From an uncultured Bacteroidia bacterium (GTDB lineage: Bacteria > Bacteroidota > Bacteroidia > Bacteroidales > UBA932), in NCBI GenBank assembly GCA_902785785.1, contig CADAAA010000004.1, positions 208,370 to 272,369 of the forward strand: a stretch of 64,000 nucleotides of DNA, given 5' to 3'. The position numbers and the translations under genes are program-made. Under the pieces are notes generated by a model. It saw only the letters and a program-made list of their open reading frames with translations, did no database searches and was not told where the DNA came from. The stretch's first letter is position 1. Each line of letters begins with the position of its first letter. Below are positions 51,192 through 59,458 of this stretch, piece after piece.

Positions 51192-52703
51192 ATGAAAAAA
51201 GGTTTATTGACTATCCTGGCGTCAATCCTTGTCAGTGGACTGACAGCCTATGCCATTGTCAAGAGCACCGCGCCTGACATCACTCCGGCGGCTGTTTCTT
51301 CTGATGGCGCATCCTTCCGTACTGTCAATCTCGAGCAGACTGACTACCCTGATTTCACCTATGCTGCAGAGTCCGCCGTGGACGCTGTCGTCTATGTCGA
51401 AGTCGTCGTCCGGACTACGGTCAGGAGGCAGCAGCAGTATATCGACCCGTTCGAGTATTTCTTCGGCAACCCTTGGGGTGACGGATATCCCCGTCAGCAG
51501 CAGGAGCCGCAGCAGCGCGAGCAGAGAGGCAGCGGCTCGGGCGTTATCATCCGCCCTGACGGCTACATTGTGACCAACAACCATGTCGTGTCCGAGGCCA
51601 CTGAGATCAAGGTCACCCTCAACAACAACAAGACTTACGATGCAACGGTCATCGGCACCGACGCTGCGACTGACGTCGCGTTGATCAAGATTGACGCAGA
51701 AGGCCTTCCGACCATTCCTTTCGCCGACTCCGACAAGCTTCGCCTTGGAGAGTGGGTGCTGGCCATCGGCAGCCCTTACAACCTCCGCAGTACCATCACC
51801 GCCGGTATCGTCAGCGCCAAGGGCCGTTCCACCGCTTCGATGGGAGGCCCCAGCCAGATCGATCCCCGTCAGATGCGCGGCCAGTCCCAGGAACCTCAGA
51901 TCCAGATCGAGTCCTTCATCCAGACCGATGCGGTCGTGAATCCCGGCAACTCCGGTGGAGCCCTGGTGAATAAGGCCGGTGAGCTCGTGGGCATCAATAC
52001 CATGATCTACTCCCAGACCGGTTCTTATTCCGGCTACTCGTTCGCCGTCCCTTCCAACATCGTCCACAAGATAGTCGAGGACCTCATTGACTTCGGTTCC
52101 GTCAAGCGCGCCCGCCTGGGCATCACCATGCGCCAGGTCACCGAAGATGATCAGAAAGAATTGAAACTTTCTTCTCTTGACGGCGTATATATTGAGGAGG
52201 TTTCCGCAGGAAGTACCGCTGACAAGGCTGGCCTGAAGAAGGGTGACGTCCTCGTCGCCATCGACGGCGCAAAGGTCACCAACATGGCTTTCGTCCAGGA
52301 AAAGGTCAACGGTTACCGTCCCGGTGACAAGGTTACCCTTTCCATTATCCGTAACGGTAGTGCCAGGGATGTCGCCGCCGAATTCCTCGGTACGACTGAC
52401 GAGAACGGCGTGGTCGCTTCAGACGGTACTGTCGCATTCTACGGATCCAAGCTTCGCAAGGCCCCTAAGGAGACGCTTGACAAGCTCGGAATCAAGAACG
52501 GCGTAGAGATCGTTTCCGTCGGTCCAGGAAAACTCCTTGATGCGGGTGCATCCGAAGGTTTCGTCATCCTTTATGTCAATGACCAGGCCGTCAATACACC
52601 CGATGAGGTTATCGAGATCGCCAAGAAGTCCAAGCGCGCCGTTTATATCGAAGGCGTGACCGCATACGGCAAGGCTTCGTACTTCGGTTTCGGTAAGGAA
52701 TAG
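51192..52703 (+). CDS. degQ: DegQ/HtrA-family periplasmic serine protease
   Basis: A periplasmic protease-chaperone that clears misfolded envelope proteins. The 503 aa begin with a membrane anchor or signal ([20 protein letters not shown]). The trypsin-like domain has the complete triad His131 (NNHVV), Asp161 (ATDVAL) and Ser254 (NPGNSGGAL). Two PDZ domains follow, at about 300-390 and 420-500. A Gln/Arg-rich loop (near 98-112) precedes the catalytic core, as in other HtrAs. A strong terminator follows its stop and lies just before rpoD. Confidence 0.95.
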   Translation: MKKGLLTILASILVSGLTAYAIVKSTAPDITPAAVSSDGASFRTVNLEQTDYPDFTYAAESAVDAVVYVEVVVRTTVRRQQQYIDPFEYFFGNPWGDGYPRQQQEPQQREQRGSGSGVIIRPDGYIVTNNHVVSEATEIKVTLNNNKTYDATVIGTDAATDVALIKIDAEGLPTIPFADSDKLRLGEWVLAIGSPYNLRSTITAGIVSAKGRSTASMGGPSQIDPRQMRGQSQEPQIQIESFIQTDAVVNPGNSGGALVNKAGELVGINTMIYSQTGSYSGYSFAVPSNIVHKIVEDLIDFGSVKRARLGITMRQVTEDDQKELKLSSLDGVYIEEVSAGSTADKAGLKKGDVLVAIDGAKVTNMAFVQEKVNGYRPGDKVTLSIIRNGSARDVAAEFLGTTDENGVVASDGTVAFYGSKLRKAPKETLDKLGIKNGVEIVSVGPGKLLDAGASEGFVILYVNDQAVNTPDEVIEIAKKSKRAVYIEGVTAYGKASYFGFGKE

Positions 52704-52724
52704 ACCCGTAAGTGAAGCCGCGAG

Positions 52725-52764
52725 TTTGTCGCGTCCCCGCTTCCGGGGGCGCGACAAATTTTTT
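52725..52764 (+). terminator. Strong terminator between degQ and rpoD
   Basis: A 14-bp stem (52725-52738 with 52745-52758) with a 6-base loop is followed by a T6 run. The rpoD ATG is only 10 bases past the T run, and no TAnnTTTG box fits in between. See the finding on rpoD. Confidence 0.88.
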
Positions 52765-52773
52765 ATACTGAAT

Positions 52774-53634
52774 ATGAGACAATTAAAGATCACAAAGTCC
52801 ATCACCAACCGCGAGAGCGCTTCCCTGGACAAGTATCTGCAGGAGATCGGCCGCGAAGAGCTGGTCTCTCCCGAGGAGGAAGTCGAACTGGCCCAGCGCA
52901 TCCGCCAGGGCGATCAGGCTGCACTTGAAAAACTCACCCGTGCCAACCTCCGTTTCGTCGTGTCGGTCGCAAAGCAGTACCAGAACCAGGGCCTGAGCCT
53001 TCCCGACCTCATCAACGAGGGCAACCTCGGCTTGATCAAGGCCGCCGAGAAGTTTGACGAGACCCGCGGATTCAAGTTCATCTCCTATGCCGTATGGTGG
53101 ATCCGCCAGTCCATCCTCCAGGCCCTTGCCGAACAGTCCCGCATCGTCCGCCTGCCCTTGAACCAGGTCGGTTCGCTGAACAAGATCAACAAGGCTCTCG
53201 GCAAGTTCGAGCAGGAAAACGAGCGCCAGCCCTCTAACGAGGAGCTCGCCGAGATGATAGAGGTGCCCAAGGACAAGATCGCCGATACACTCAGGGTGTC
53301 CGGCCGCCATGTCTCCGTCGACGCCCCGTTCGTAGAGGGTGAAGACAACAGTCTGCTCGACGTCCTGCCGAACGACGATTCTCCCTCCGCAGACCGCGGC
53401 CTCGTGAGCGAGTCGCTCAGCACCGAGATCGAAAGGGCTCTGCAGATCCTCACTCCGCGTGAGCGTGAGATCATCAAGAGTTTCTTCGGCATAGGATGCC
53501 AGGAGATGACCCTCGAGGAGATCGGTGAGCGTCTCGACCTCACACGCGAGCGTGTCCGCCAGATCAAGGAGAAGGCGATACGCAAGCTCAAGAAACCCAG
53601 TGCAAGCAAACTTCTGAAAACCTATCTCGGCTGA
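52774..53634 (+). CDS. rpoD: Primary RNA polymerase sigma factor RpoD (SigA)
   Basis: The housekeeping sigma factor. From the ATG at 52774 it is 286 aa, the usual short Bacteroidota form lacking region 1.1. Region 1.2 is [20 protein letters not shown]. Region 2 includes [16 protein letters not shown] and [10 protein letters not shown]. Regions 3 and 4 end with the helix-turn-helix [22 protein letters not shown]. The frame extends 16 codons upstream, but those codons encode the degQ terminator stem. The stop overlaps the argS ATG by one base (TGATG). Confidence 0.97.
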   Translation: MRQLKITKSITNRESASLDKYLQEIGREELVSPEEEVELAQRIRQGDQAALEKLTRANLRFVVSVAKQYQNQGLSLPDLINEGNLGLIKAAEKFDETRGFKFISYAVWWIRQSILQALAEQSRIVRLPLNQVGSLNKINKALGKFEQENERQPSNEELAEMIEVPKDKIADTLRVSGRHVSVDAPFVEGEDNSLLDVLPNDDSPSADRGLVSESLSTEIERALQILTPREREIIKSFFGIGCQEMTLEEIGERLDLTRERVRQIKEKAIRKLKKPSASKLLKTYLG

Positions 53635-55424
53635 TGACACCCGAATCTTTCATTGCCGGCAAGGCCGTCCTGGCCATAAAGGATCTTTACAATACTGACG
53701 TCCAACCCTCGGACATCCAGGTGCAGGTCACCAGGAAGGAGTTCGAGGGTGACTATACCTTGGTGGTGTTCCCGCTGCTGAGGATATCCCATTCGTCTCC
53801 GGATGCGACCGGAAAGGCCATCGGAGACTGGCTCACCACCAACGTTCCGGAAATCAGCGGTTTCAACGTCGTAAAGGGCTTCCTCAACATCAGCCTTTCG
53901 CAACTCTGGTGGAATGAACTCTTCTCCGAGATCGCATCCGATCCCGACTTCGGCGTACTGCCCTCGACCGGGCGCAACATCATGGTGGAGTTCTCCTCAC
54001 CTAACACCAACAAGCCGCTCCATCTCGGTCACATCCGCAACAATCTCCTCGGCGATTCCGTTTCCCGCCTGCTCAAGGCCAGCGGCAACAACGTCATCAA
54101 GGTGACGCTTGTCAACGACCGCGGCGTGCATATCTGCAAGTCCATGTATGCATGGCAGAAGTCTTTTGCCGGCGCCACTCCTGAGAGTACCGGTAAGAAG
54201 GGTGACCACCTTGTCGGAGACTGCTATGTCGAGTTCAACAACATCCTTACCCGCGAGGTGAAGGAACTTGTTGCCGCAGGAATGGATGAGGAGACCGCCA
54301 AGAAAGAAGCCCCCTGCATGAAGGCCGTGCATGAAATGCTGGTCAAGTGGGAGGAAGGCGACAAGGAGGTCCGCGACCTCTGGGCCATGATGAACGGCTG
54401 GGTATTCGACGGGTTCGACCAGACCTACAAGGCTCTGGGTATCTCTTTCGACAAGGTCTATTACGAGCATGACACTTACCTGCTGGGTAAGGAGCTTGTA
54501 CAGAAAGGATTGGAGAACGGAGCGTTCGTCCGTGACCCTGACGGCTCCGTATGGTGCGACCTGACTGCAGACGGCCTCGACCGCAAGCTCGTCCTCCGTT
54601 CCGACGGAACTTCGGTCTACATCACCCAGGACCTCGGCACGGCGGAACGCCGCTTCTCCGAGGACAGTCTTGACTCCCATGTCTATGTCGTCGGTGACGA
54701 GCAGAACTACCATTTCGCCGTCCTCAAGCTTATCCTCAAGAAGCTCGGCTTCGAGTGGGCCGACCGCATCTACCATCTGTCCTACGGAATGGTTGAACTG
54801 CCCGAGGGCAAGATGAAATCGCGCGAGGGAACCGTCGTCGACGCTGACGACCTCATCGAAAAGATGTACGAGGAGGCCAAGGCGACATCCGAGGAATCCG
54901 GCAAGCTCGAGGGTCTTTCCGACGAGGAGAAGGAGAAACTCTATCGCATGATAGGCCTCGGTGCACTCAAGTATTTCATCATCAAGGTGGATCCGAAGCG
55001 CAAGATGCTCTTCAATCCCAAGGAATCCATTGATTTCAACGGTAATACCGGACCTTTCATCCAGTATACGCACGCCCGTATCTGCAGCATTCTCCGCAAG
55101 GCGGAGGAGCGCGGACTCATGCATACGGTCGCGGAGATCCCCGCTGGCGTCGAACTTAGTCCGAAGGAGATCCGTCTCGTCAAGCTGTTGAACGGCTATC
55201 CCCAGAAGGTCGCTGAGTCCGCTGCGGCTCTTTCGCCGGCACTCATTGCGAACTATGCCTACGAACTGGCCAAGGAGTTCAACCAGTATTACCACGATAC
55301 TCCTATTCTCCGCGAGGAGGACGCCGGCCTGCTGAAGATGAGGCTCGTCCTCATCTCTACGCTCGCCGCCGTCCTCGAGAAGGCCACCGACATCCTCGGT
55401 TTCAGCCTTCCCGACAGGATGTAA
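53634..55424 (+). CDS. argS: Arginyl-tRNA synthetase
   Basis: A class I synthetase charging tRNA-Arg. The 596 aa include the N-terminal additional domain, the HIGH-type motif PLHLGHIRNN, the KMSKS-type KMKSREG and a C-terminal anticodon-binding domain with the DALR-like end. It is translationally coupled to rpoD through TGATG, so the sigma factor and this synthetase are made together. A short stem (CGGAGG/CCTCCG, 55435-55454) follows but lacks a T run. Confidence 0.97.
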   Translation: MTPESFIAGKAVLAIKDLYNTDVQPSDIQVQVTRKEFEGDYTLVVFPLLRISHSSPDATGKAIGDWLTTNVPEISGFNVVKGFLNISLSQLWWNELFSEIASDPDFGVLPSTGRNIMVEFSSPNTNKPLHLGHIRNNLLGDSVSRLLKASGNNVIKVTLVNDRGVHICKSMYAWQKSFAGATPESTGKKGDHLVGDCYVEFNNILTREVKELVAAGMDEETAKKEAPCMKAVHEMLVKWEEGDKEVRDLWAMMNGWVFDGFDQTYKALGISFDKVYYEHDTYLLGKELVQKGLENGAFVRDPDGSVWCDLTADGLDRKLVLRSDGTSVYITQDLGTAERRFSEDSLDSHVYVVGDEQNYHFAVLKLILKKLGFEWADRIYHLSYGMVELPEGKMKSREGTVVDADDLIEKMYEEAKATSEESGKLEGLSDEEKEKLYRMIGLGALKYFIIKVDPKRKMLFNPKESIDFNGNTGPFIQYTHARICSILRKAEERGLMHTVAEIPAGVELSPKEIRLVKLLNGYPQKVAESAAALSPALIANYAYELAKEFNQYYHDTPILREEDAGLLKMRLVLISTLAAVLEKATDILGFSLPDRM

Positions 55425-55472
55425 CCTTTTTGTGCGGAGGTACCGCTCCCTCCGGAAAAAAGAATCAGTGCT

Positions 55473-57194
55473 ATGCCGGACAACTACATGATACCGACCT
55501 CCGTCAAGGAGGTGCAGAGACTCGGATGGGACTACATCGATGTCATCCTGTTTACGGGTGATGCCTTTGTGGACCATCCGAGTTTCGGTTCGGCATGCAT
55601 TGCCCGCTATCTTCAGAAATTCGGCTACCGCGTTGCCGTCGTGCCTCAGCCCAACTGGCGGGACGACCTGCGTGATTTCAAGAAGTTGGGCGCTCCGCGC
55701 CTGTATTTCGGTGTCAATTCCGGCGCCATGGATTCCATGGTGAACCATTATACTGCGGGCAAGCGGCTTCGTCATGACGATGCCTATACCCCTGACGGTA
55801 AGTTCGGGCAGCGACCCGACTATGCCGTCACGGTGTATTCCCGCATCCTGAAGGACCTGTTCCCCGAGGTACCTGTAGTCATAGGCGGTATCGAGGCTTC
55901 GCTGCGTCGTGTGACGCACTATGATTACTGGCAGGACAGGCTTTTCCCCTCGATACTTGTAGACAGCCGTGCCGACTGGCTCTGCTACGGAATGGGTGAG
56001 CGCCCCATGCTCGAGCTTACCCGGGCAGTTGAAAGTGGTCGCAACCTTCATGATATCAGGAAGATACCGCAGCTGGCATTCCTCATGACAGGGAAGTGGA
56101 AGCAGACTGGCGCGCTTGTCCTGCATTCTTTCGAGGAATGCTGCCGGGACAAGAAAGCGTTCGCGGAGAATTTCCATCTGATCGAGACCCATGCCAACAT
56201 GCTCCACCCGGATACCATCATAGAACCGGTAGGAGACGGTTACGTGCAGATCAATCCTCCGTATCCGCCCGCAACGGAGGAGGAGATGGATTCGTTCTGG
56301 GACCTGCCCTTTACTAAGCTTCCTCATCCCCGTTACAAGGACAAGCGGATCCCTGCGTATGACATGATCAAGTTCTCGATCAATACCCACCGCGGATGTT
56401 TCGGGGGATGCAATTTCTGCACGATCGCTGCACACCAGGGCAAGTTCATCCAGTCCAGGTCCGAGGAGTCGATATGCAAGGAAGCGAAAGGCTTGCTGTT
56501 GCTGCCCGGCTTTGCCGGAAACATCTCCGACCTCGGGGCTCCTACAGCGAATATGTATGGAATGGGAGGGAAGGACAAGACCATCTGTGCTGTATGCAGG
56601 CGCAAGTCCTGCCTTTTCCCGAAACCGTGCAGGAATCTCGACCGCTCTCACGCCAGGGTGCTCGGCCTATATGAGAAAGTCATGTCCATCAAGGGGATCA
56701 AACATGCGTATATCGGCAGCGGCATCCGATACGACTTGTTCCTCGACGAGGAAGGCTTCGTGGATGACACTTCATACCCTTATCTCAAGGAGCTTATCCT
56801 GCACCATACTTCCGGACGCCTGAAAGTCGCTCCGGAACATACCGAGGACAAGGTGCTGCAATACATGGCCAAACCGTCCTTCAAGCTTTTCGTGAGGCTG
56901 CGCCGCGAATTCGACAAGATCACCTCCCAGGCAGGGATGAAGACAGGCATAGTTCCGTATTTCATCTCATCGCATCCCGGGTGCACTATGAAGGATATGG
57001 AAAGCCTCTCCCATAATCCTGCATTGAAAGGTATCTGGATGGACCAGGTGCAGGATTTCATGCCCACTCCGATGACCACATCGTCCGTCATGTACTATAC
57101 CGGCCTGGATCCCAGGACCATGAAACCGGTGTTCGTGGAACGCGATCCTGAGAGGAAAAAAGCACAGAAATCATTTTTCTTCAAAAAAAAATGA
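55473..57194 (+). CDS. YgiQ family radical SAM protein
   Basis: A 573-aa radical SAM protein of the YgiQ family, whose function is unknown. The N-terminal ~300 residues form a B12-binding-like domain (VILFTGDAFVDHPSFGSACIARYL), and the cluster motif CFGGCNFC sits in SINTHRGCFGGCNFCTIAAHQG. Extra Cys pairs occur further on (CAVCRRKSC), typical for the family. The C-terminus ends in a Lys/Phe-rich tail. It is followed by an 87-base gap and the small-protein/ClC/tex run. Confidence 0.93.
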   Translation: MPDNYMIPTSVKEVQRLGWDYIDVILFTGDAFVDHPSFGSACIARYLQKFGYRVAVVPQPNWRDDLRDFKKLGAPRLYFGVNSGAMDSMVNHYTAGKRLRHDDAYTPDGKFGQRPDYAVTVYSRILKDLFPEVPVVIGGIEASLRRVTHYDYWQDRLFPSILVDSRADWLCYGMGERPMLELTRAVESGRNLHDIRKIPQLAFLMTGKWKQTGALVLHSFEECCRDKKAFAENFHLIETHANMLHPDTIIEPVGDGYVQINPPYPPATEEEMDSFWDLPFTKLPHPRYKDKRIPAYDMIKFSINTHRGCFGGCNFCTIAAHQGKFIQSRSEESICKEAKGLLLLPGFAGNISDLGAPTANMYGMGGKDKTICAVCRRKSCLFPKPCRNLDRSHARVLGLYEKVMSIKGIKHAYIGSGIRYDLFLDEEGFVDDTSYPYLKELILHHTSGRLKVAPEHTEDKVLQYMAKPSFKLFVRLRREFDKITSQAGMKTGIVPYFISSHPGCTMKDMESLSHNPALKGIWMDQVQDFMPTPMTTSSVMYYTGLDPRTMKPVFVERDPERKKAQKSFFFKKK

Positions 57195-57281
57195 TATAGG
57201 CTATGGACTTTCAGAAATTTCGCTTATTATTGCACATGGAATCTGAATCCACTTTTTTAGAGATCTTAATTGGCGGAAAAT

Positions 57282-57656
57282 ATGAAAATCGATACCAGGA
57301 AAAGACACGTGGTCAGCTATGAGAACATGTCGGAGGAACTCGCAGCAGTATTTGCGGAGAAGTATCCTAAAGGCTTCAACGACTATCTTGGCGACCTTAC
57401 GAAATATACCAAGCCGGACGGCACCCCTTTCTATGCAGTGACGGTCGAGACGCCGGATTCGATATATCTTGTAAAGATTAAGGTCAAGACTGACGATCTC
57501 GAGGATATAGAGCGCTGGCTGGAGGGTGAAGAGGAGGCTGAGACCGAGCAGGTGGCCGGAACTTCCGCCGGTTCCTCGTCTGAAGGGGAGACCCTGCCTG
57601 ACGACAACATCTCCCAGTATGGCGGAGATGACGACGGTTCCGAGGGAGACGCATAA
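57282..57656 (+). CDS. Conserved Bacteroidales-type small protein with acidic tail
   Basis: I recognise no characterised family. The 124-aa protein has a folded half (residues 1-75: KRHVVSYENMSEELAAVFAEKYPKGFNDYL ... FYAVTVETPDSIYLVKIKVKTD) and a disordered, strongly acidic tail rich in Glu, Asp, Ser and Gly. Similar small proteins appear to be widespread in Bacteroidales, from memory and unverified. The ATG at 57282 is chosen over a TTG four codons upstream. Its stop overlaps the ClC start by one base (TAATG), suggesting joint expression with the channel. Confidence 0.75.
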   Translation: MKIDTRKRHVVSYENMSEELAAVFAEKYPKGFNDYLGDLTKYTKPDGTPFYAVTVETPDSIYLVKIKVKTDDLEDIERWLEGEEEAETEQVAGTSAGSSSEGETLPDDNISQYGGDDDGSEGDA

Positions 57657-59458
57657 TGTTACGGGTCGTCCATGTGGACGACCTTTTTTCGTTGAGTATG
57701 TTTGACAGGCTGCTGACATTGTTCAGGAACATGCAGGAGCGCAACAAGCTCCTGATCCTTTCGCTGCTGGTAGGTATTGCCAGCGGCTTTGCCGCAGTCA
57801 TCCTGCTCAATCTCATCCATCTCATCCAGAGGCTCCTGGCCTCGGCACTCGCAGGGTCGACACATGCTTTGTTGTACCTTGTCCTGCCGGGTATCGGTAT
57901 GTTCATTTCGCTGCTCCTTCTCCGCTTCGTGGTCAAGGACAATATCAGCCACGGAGTGACCAAGGTCCTGCAGGCGGTATCCCGCAACGAGTCCAGGATC
58001 AAGCCCCACAACATGTGGTCGTCCATCCTCACGAGTTCTGTGACCATAGGATTCGGCGGATCTGTCGGCGCCGAGGCTCCCATTGTCTATACGGGCGCCG
58101 CCATAGGCTCCAATTTCGCCAGGCTGGCCGGGATGTCCCATCGCGGGATGACCATCCTGATCGGGTGCGGTGCTGCCGGAGCCATCGCCGGCATATTCAA
58201 GGCGCCTCTTGCCGGAGTGCTCTTCACCTTGGAGATACTCCTTTTCAATATCTCGATGAATTCGATGATGCCTCTGTTGCTGTCTACCGTGTCGGCGACA
58301 GTCGTGTCATATATTTTCCTGGGGAATGAGCTTCCGTTCCAGTGCACGCTGACTCCCTTTTCCATGGTGAACATACCGTTCTACATCATACTGGGCATCA
58401 TCTGCGGCGCCATTTCGCTCTATTTCGTCCGGATGACGCTCCGTCTCGAGGACAAGCTCGGCAAGATCTCGAACAGGTATCTCAGATGGATGTGGTGCGC
58501 ATTGGCGCTGGGCCTGCTGATCTTCCTGTTCCCTCCGCTCTATGGCGAGGGGTACGAGTCGCTCGGCGTATTGCTGAACGGCGGCGAGATCGCTACGGAA
58601 GGTCCGCTCTCCTTCCTGCTGGGTTTCAAATGGGGCGTTCCCGCTTTCTTCCTCCTCATCCTGCTGCTCAAGGTCTTCTCGATGACTCTTACCAATGCAG
58701 GCGGGGGAGTGGGAGGTACTTTCGGTCCCACCCTGTTCGTCGGTGCGATCGCAGGATTCGTGGTGGCACGCGTCATCAACCTCATCCTTGCCGGGACCGA
58801 CATTTCCGTACCGGAACAGAATTTCGTGCTGGTTGGCATGGCTGCACTTATGGCTGGAGTCATGCAGGCTCCCATGACCGCTATCTTCCTTATTGCCGAG
58901 GTCTCCGGAGGATATGAACTGTTCCTTCCGCTCATCATCGCCTCGGCTTTCTCCTTCGGGTCCATGCGCCTGGTCGAGAGGTATTCTATCTATACCAAGC
59001 GTATTGCACAGTCGGGAGAGCTCCTGACGCATGACAACGACCAGGCGGTGCTGACGTTGCTCAAGACCTCCGACCTCGTCAGGGACAAATACCCGAGGGT
59101 GAGGATGACCGATACCCTCGGTGAATTCGTCGATGTCATCTCCGACAGCGACGCGCAGGTGTTCCCCGTCCTCGATGCCAGGCAGCATCTGAGGGGCATC
59201 GTGGAAATGGACCATGTACGCAAGCTCATGTTCAAGACTGACCAGTACGAAGCCATGCGCGTCCATGATTTCATGGAGCAGCCGGCTGCCGTCGTACTGC
59301 TCGATGAGAGCATGGAGAGTGTCATGGAGAAGTTCGACCGTACCCAGGCCTGGCGCCTGCCGGTCGTCGATGCGGATATGGTATACGTCGGATTCCTGTC
59401 CAAGTCGAGGATCATGTCCGCTTACCGCACTGAACTGAAAGAAATCTCTCAAGACTGA
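57656..59458 (+). CDS. ClC family chloride channel or Cl-/H+ antiporter with C-terminal CBS domains
   Basis: A 600-aa inner-membrane protein with about ten hydrophobic helices, then two CBS domains (~450-590). ClC signatures are present: GGSVGAEAPIVYTG carrying the gating Glu140, GAAGAIAGIFKAPLAG, and GGGVGGTFGPTLFVG. The first motif deviates from the classical GSGIP region, so ion selectivity cannot be settled; fluoride or chloride antiport are both possible. The start overlaps the upstream stop as TAATG; an alternative ATG lies 14 codons in. The stop overlaps tex as TGATG. Confidence 0.92.
   Translation: MLRVVHVDDLFSLSMFDRLLTLFRNMQERNKLLILSLLVGIASGFAAVILLNLIHLIQRLLASALAGSTHALLYLVLPGIGMFISLLLLRFVVKDNISHGVTKVLQAVSRNESRIKPHNMWSSILTSSVTIGFGGSVGAEAPIVYTGAAIGSNFARLAGMSHRGMTILIGCGAAGAIAGIFKAPLAGVLFTLEILLFNISMNSMMPLLLSTVSATVVSYIFLGNELPFQCTLTPFSMVNIPFYIILGIICGAISLYFVRMTLRLEDKLGKISNRYLRWMWCALALGLLIFLFPPLYGEGYESLGVLLNGGEIATEGPLSFLLGFKWGVPAFFLLILLLKVFSMTLTNAGGGVGGTFGPTLFVGAIAGFVVARVINLILAGTDISVPEQNFVLVGMAALMAGVMQAPMTAIFLIAEVSGGYELFLPLIIASAFSFGSMRLVERYSIYTKRIAQSGELLTHDNDQAVLTLLKTSDLVRDKYPRVRMTDTLGEFVDVISDSDAQVFPVLDARQHLRGIVEMDHVRKLMFKTDQYEAMRVHDFMEQPAAVVLLDESMESVMEKFDRTQAWRLPVVDADMVYVGFLSKSRIMSAYRTELKEISQD

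Noticed and set aside
53997-56651. 884-codon minus-strand open frame opposite argS and the YgiQ-like gene
   Set aside because: It spans two well-supported plus-strand genes and shows no family motifs. It is a composition-driven shadow in GC-rich DNA.
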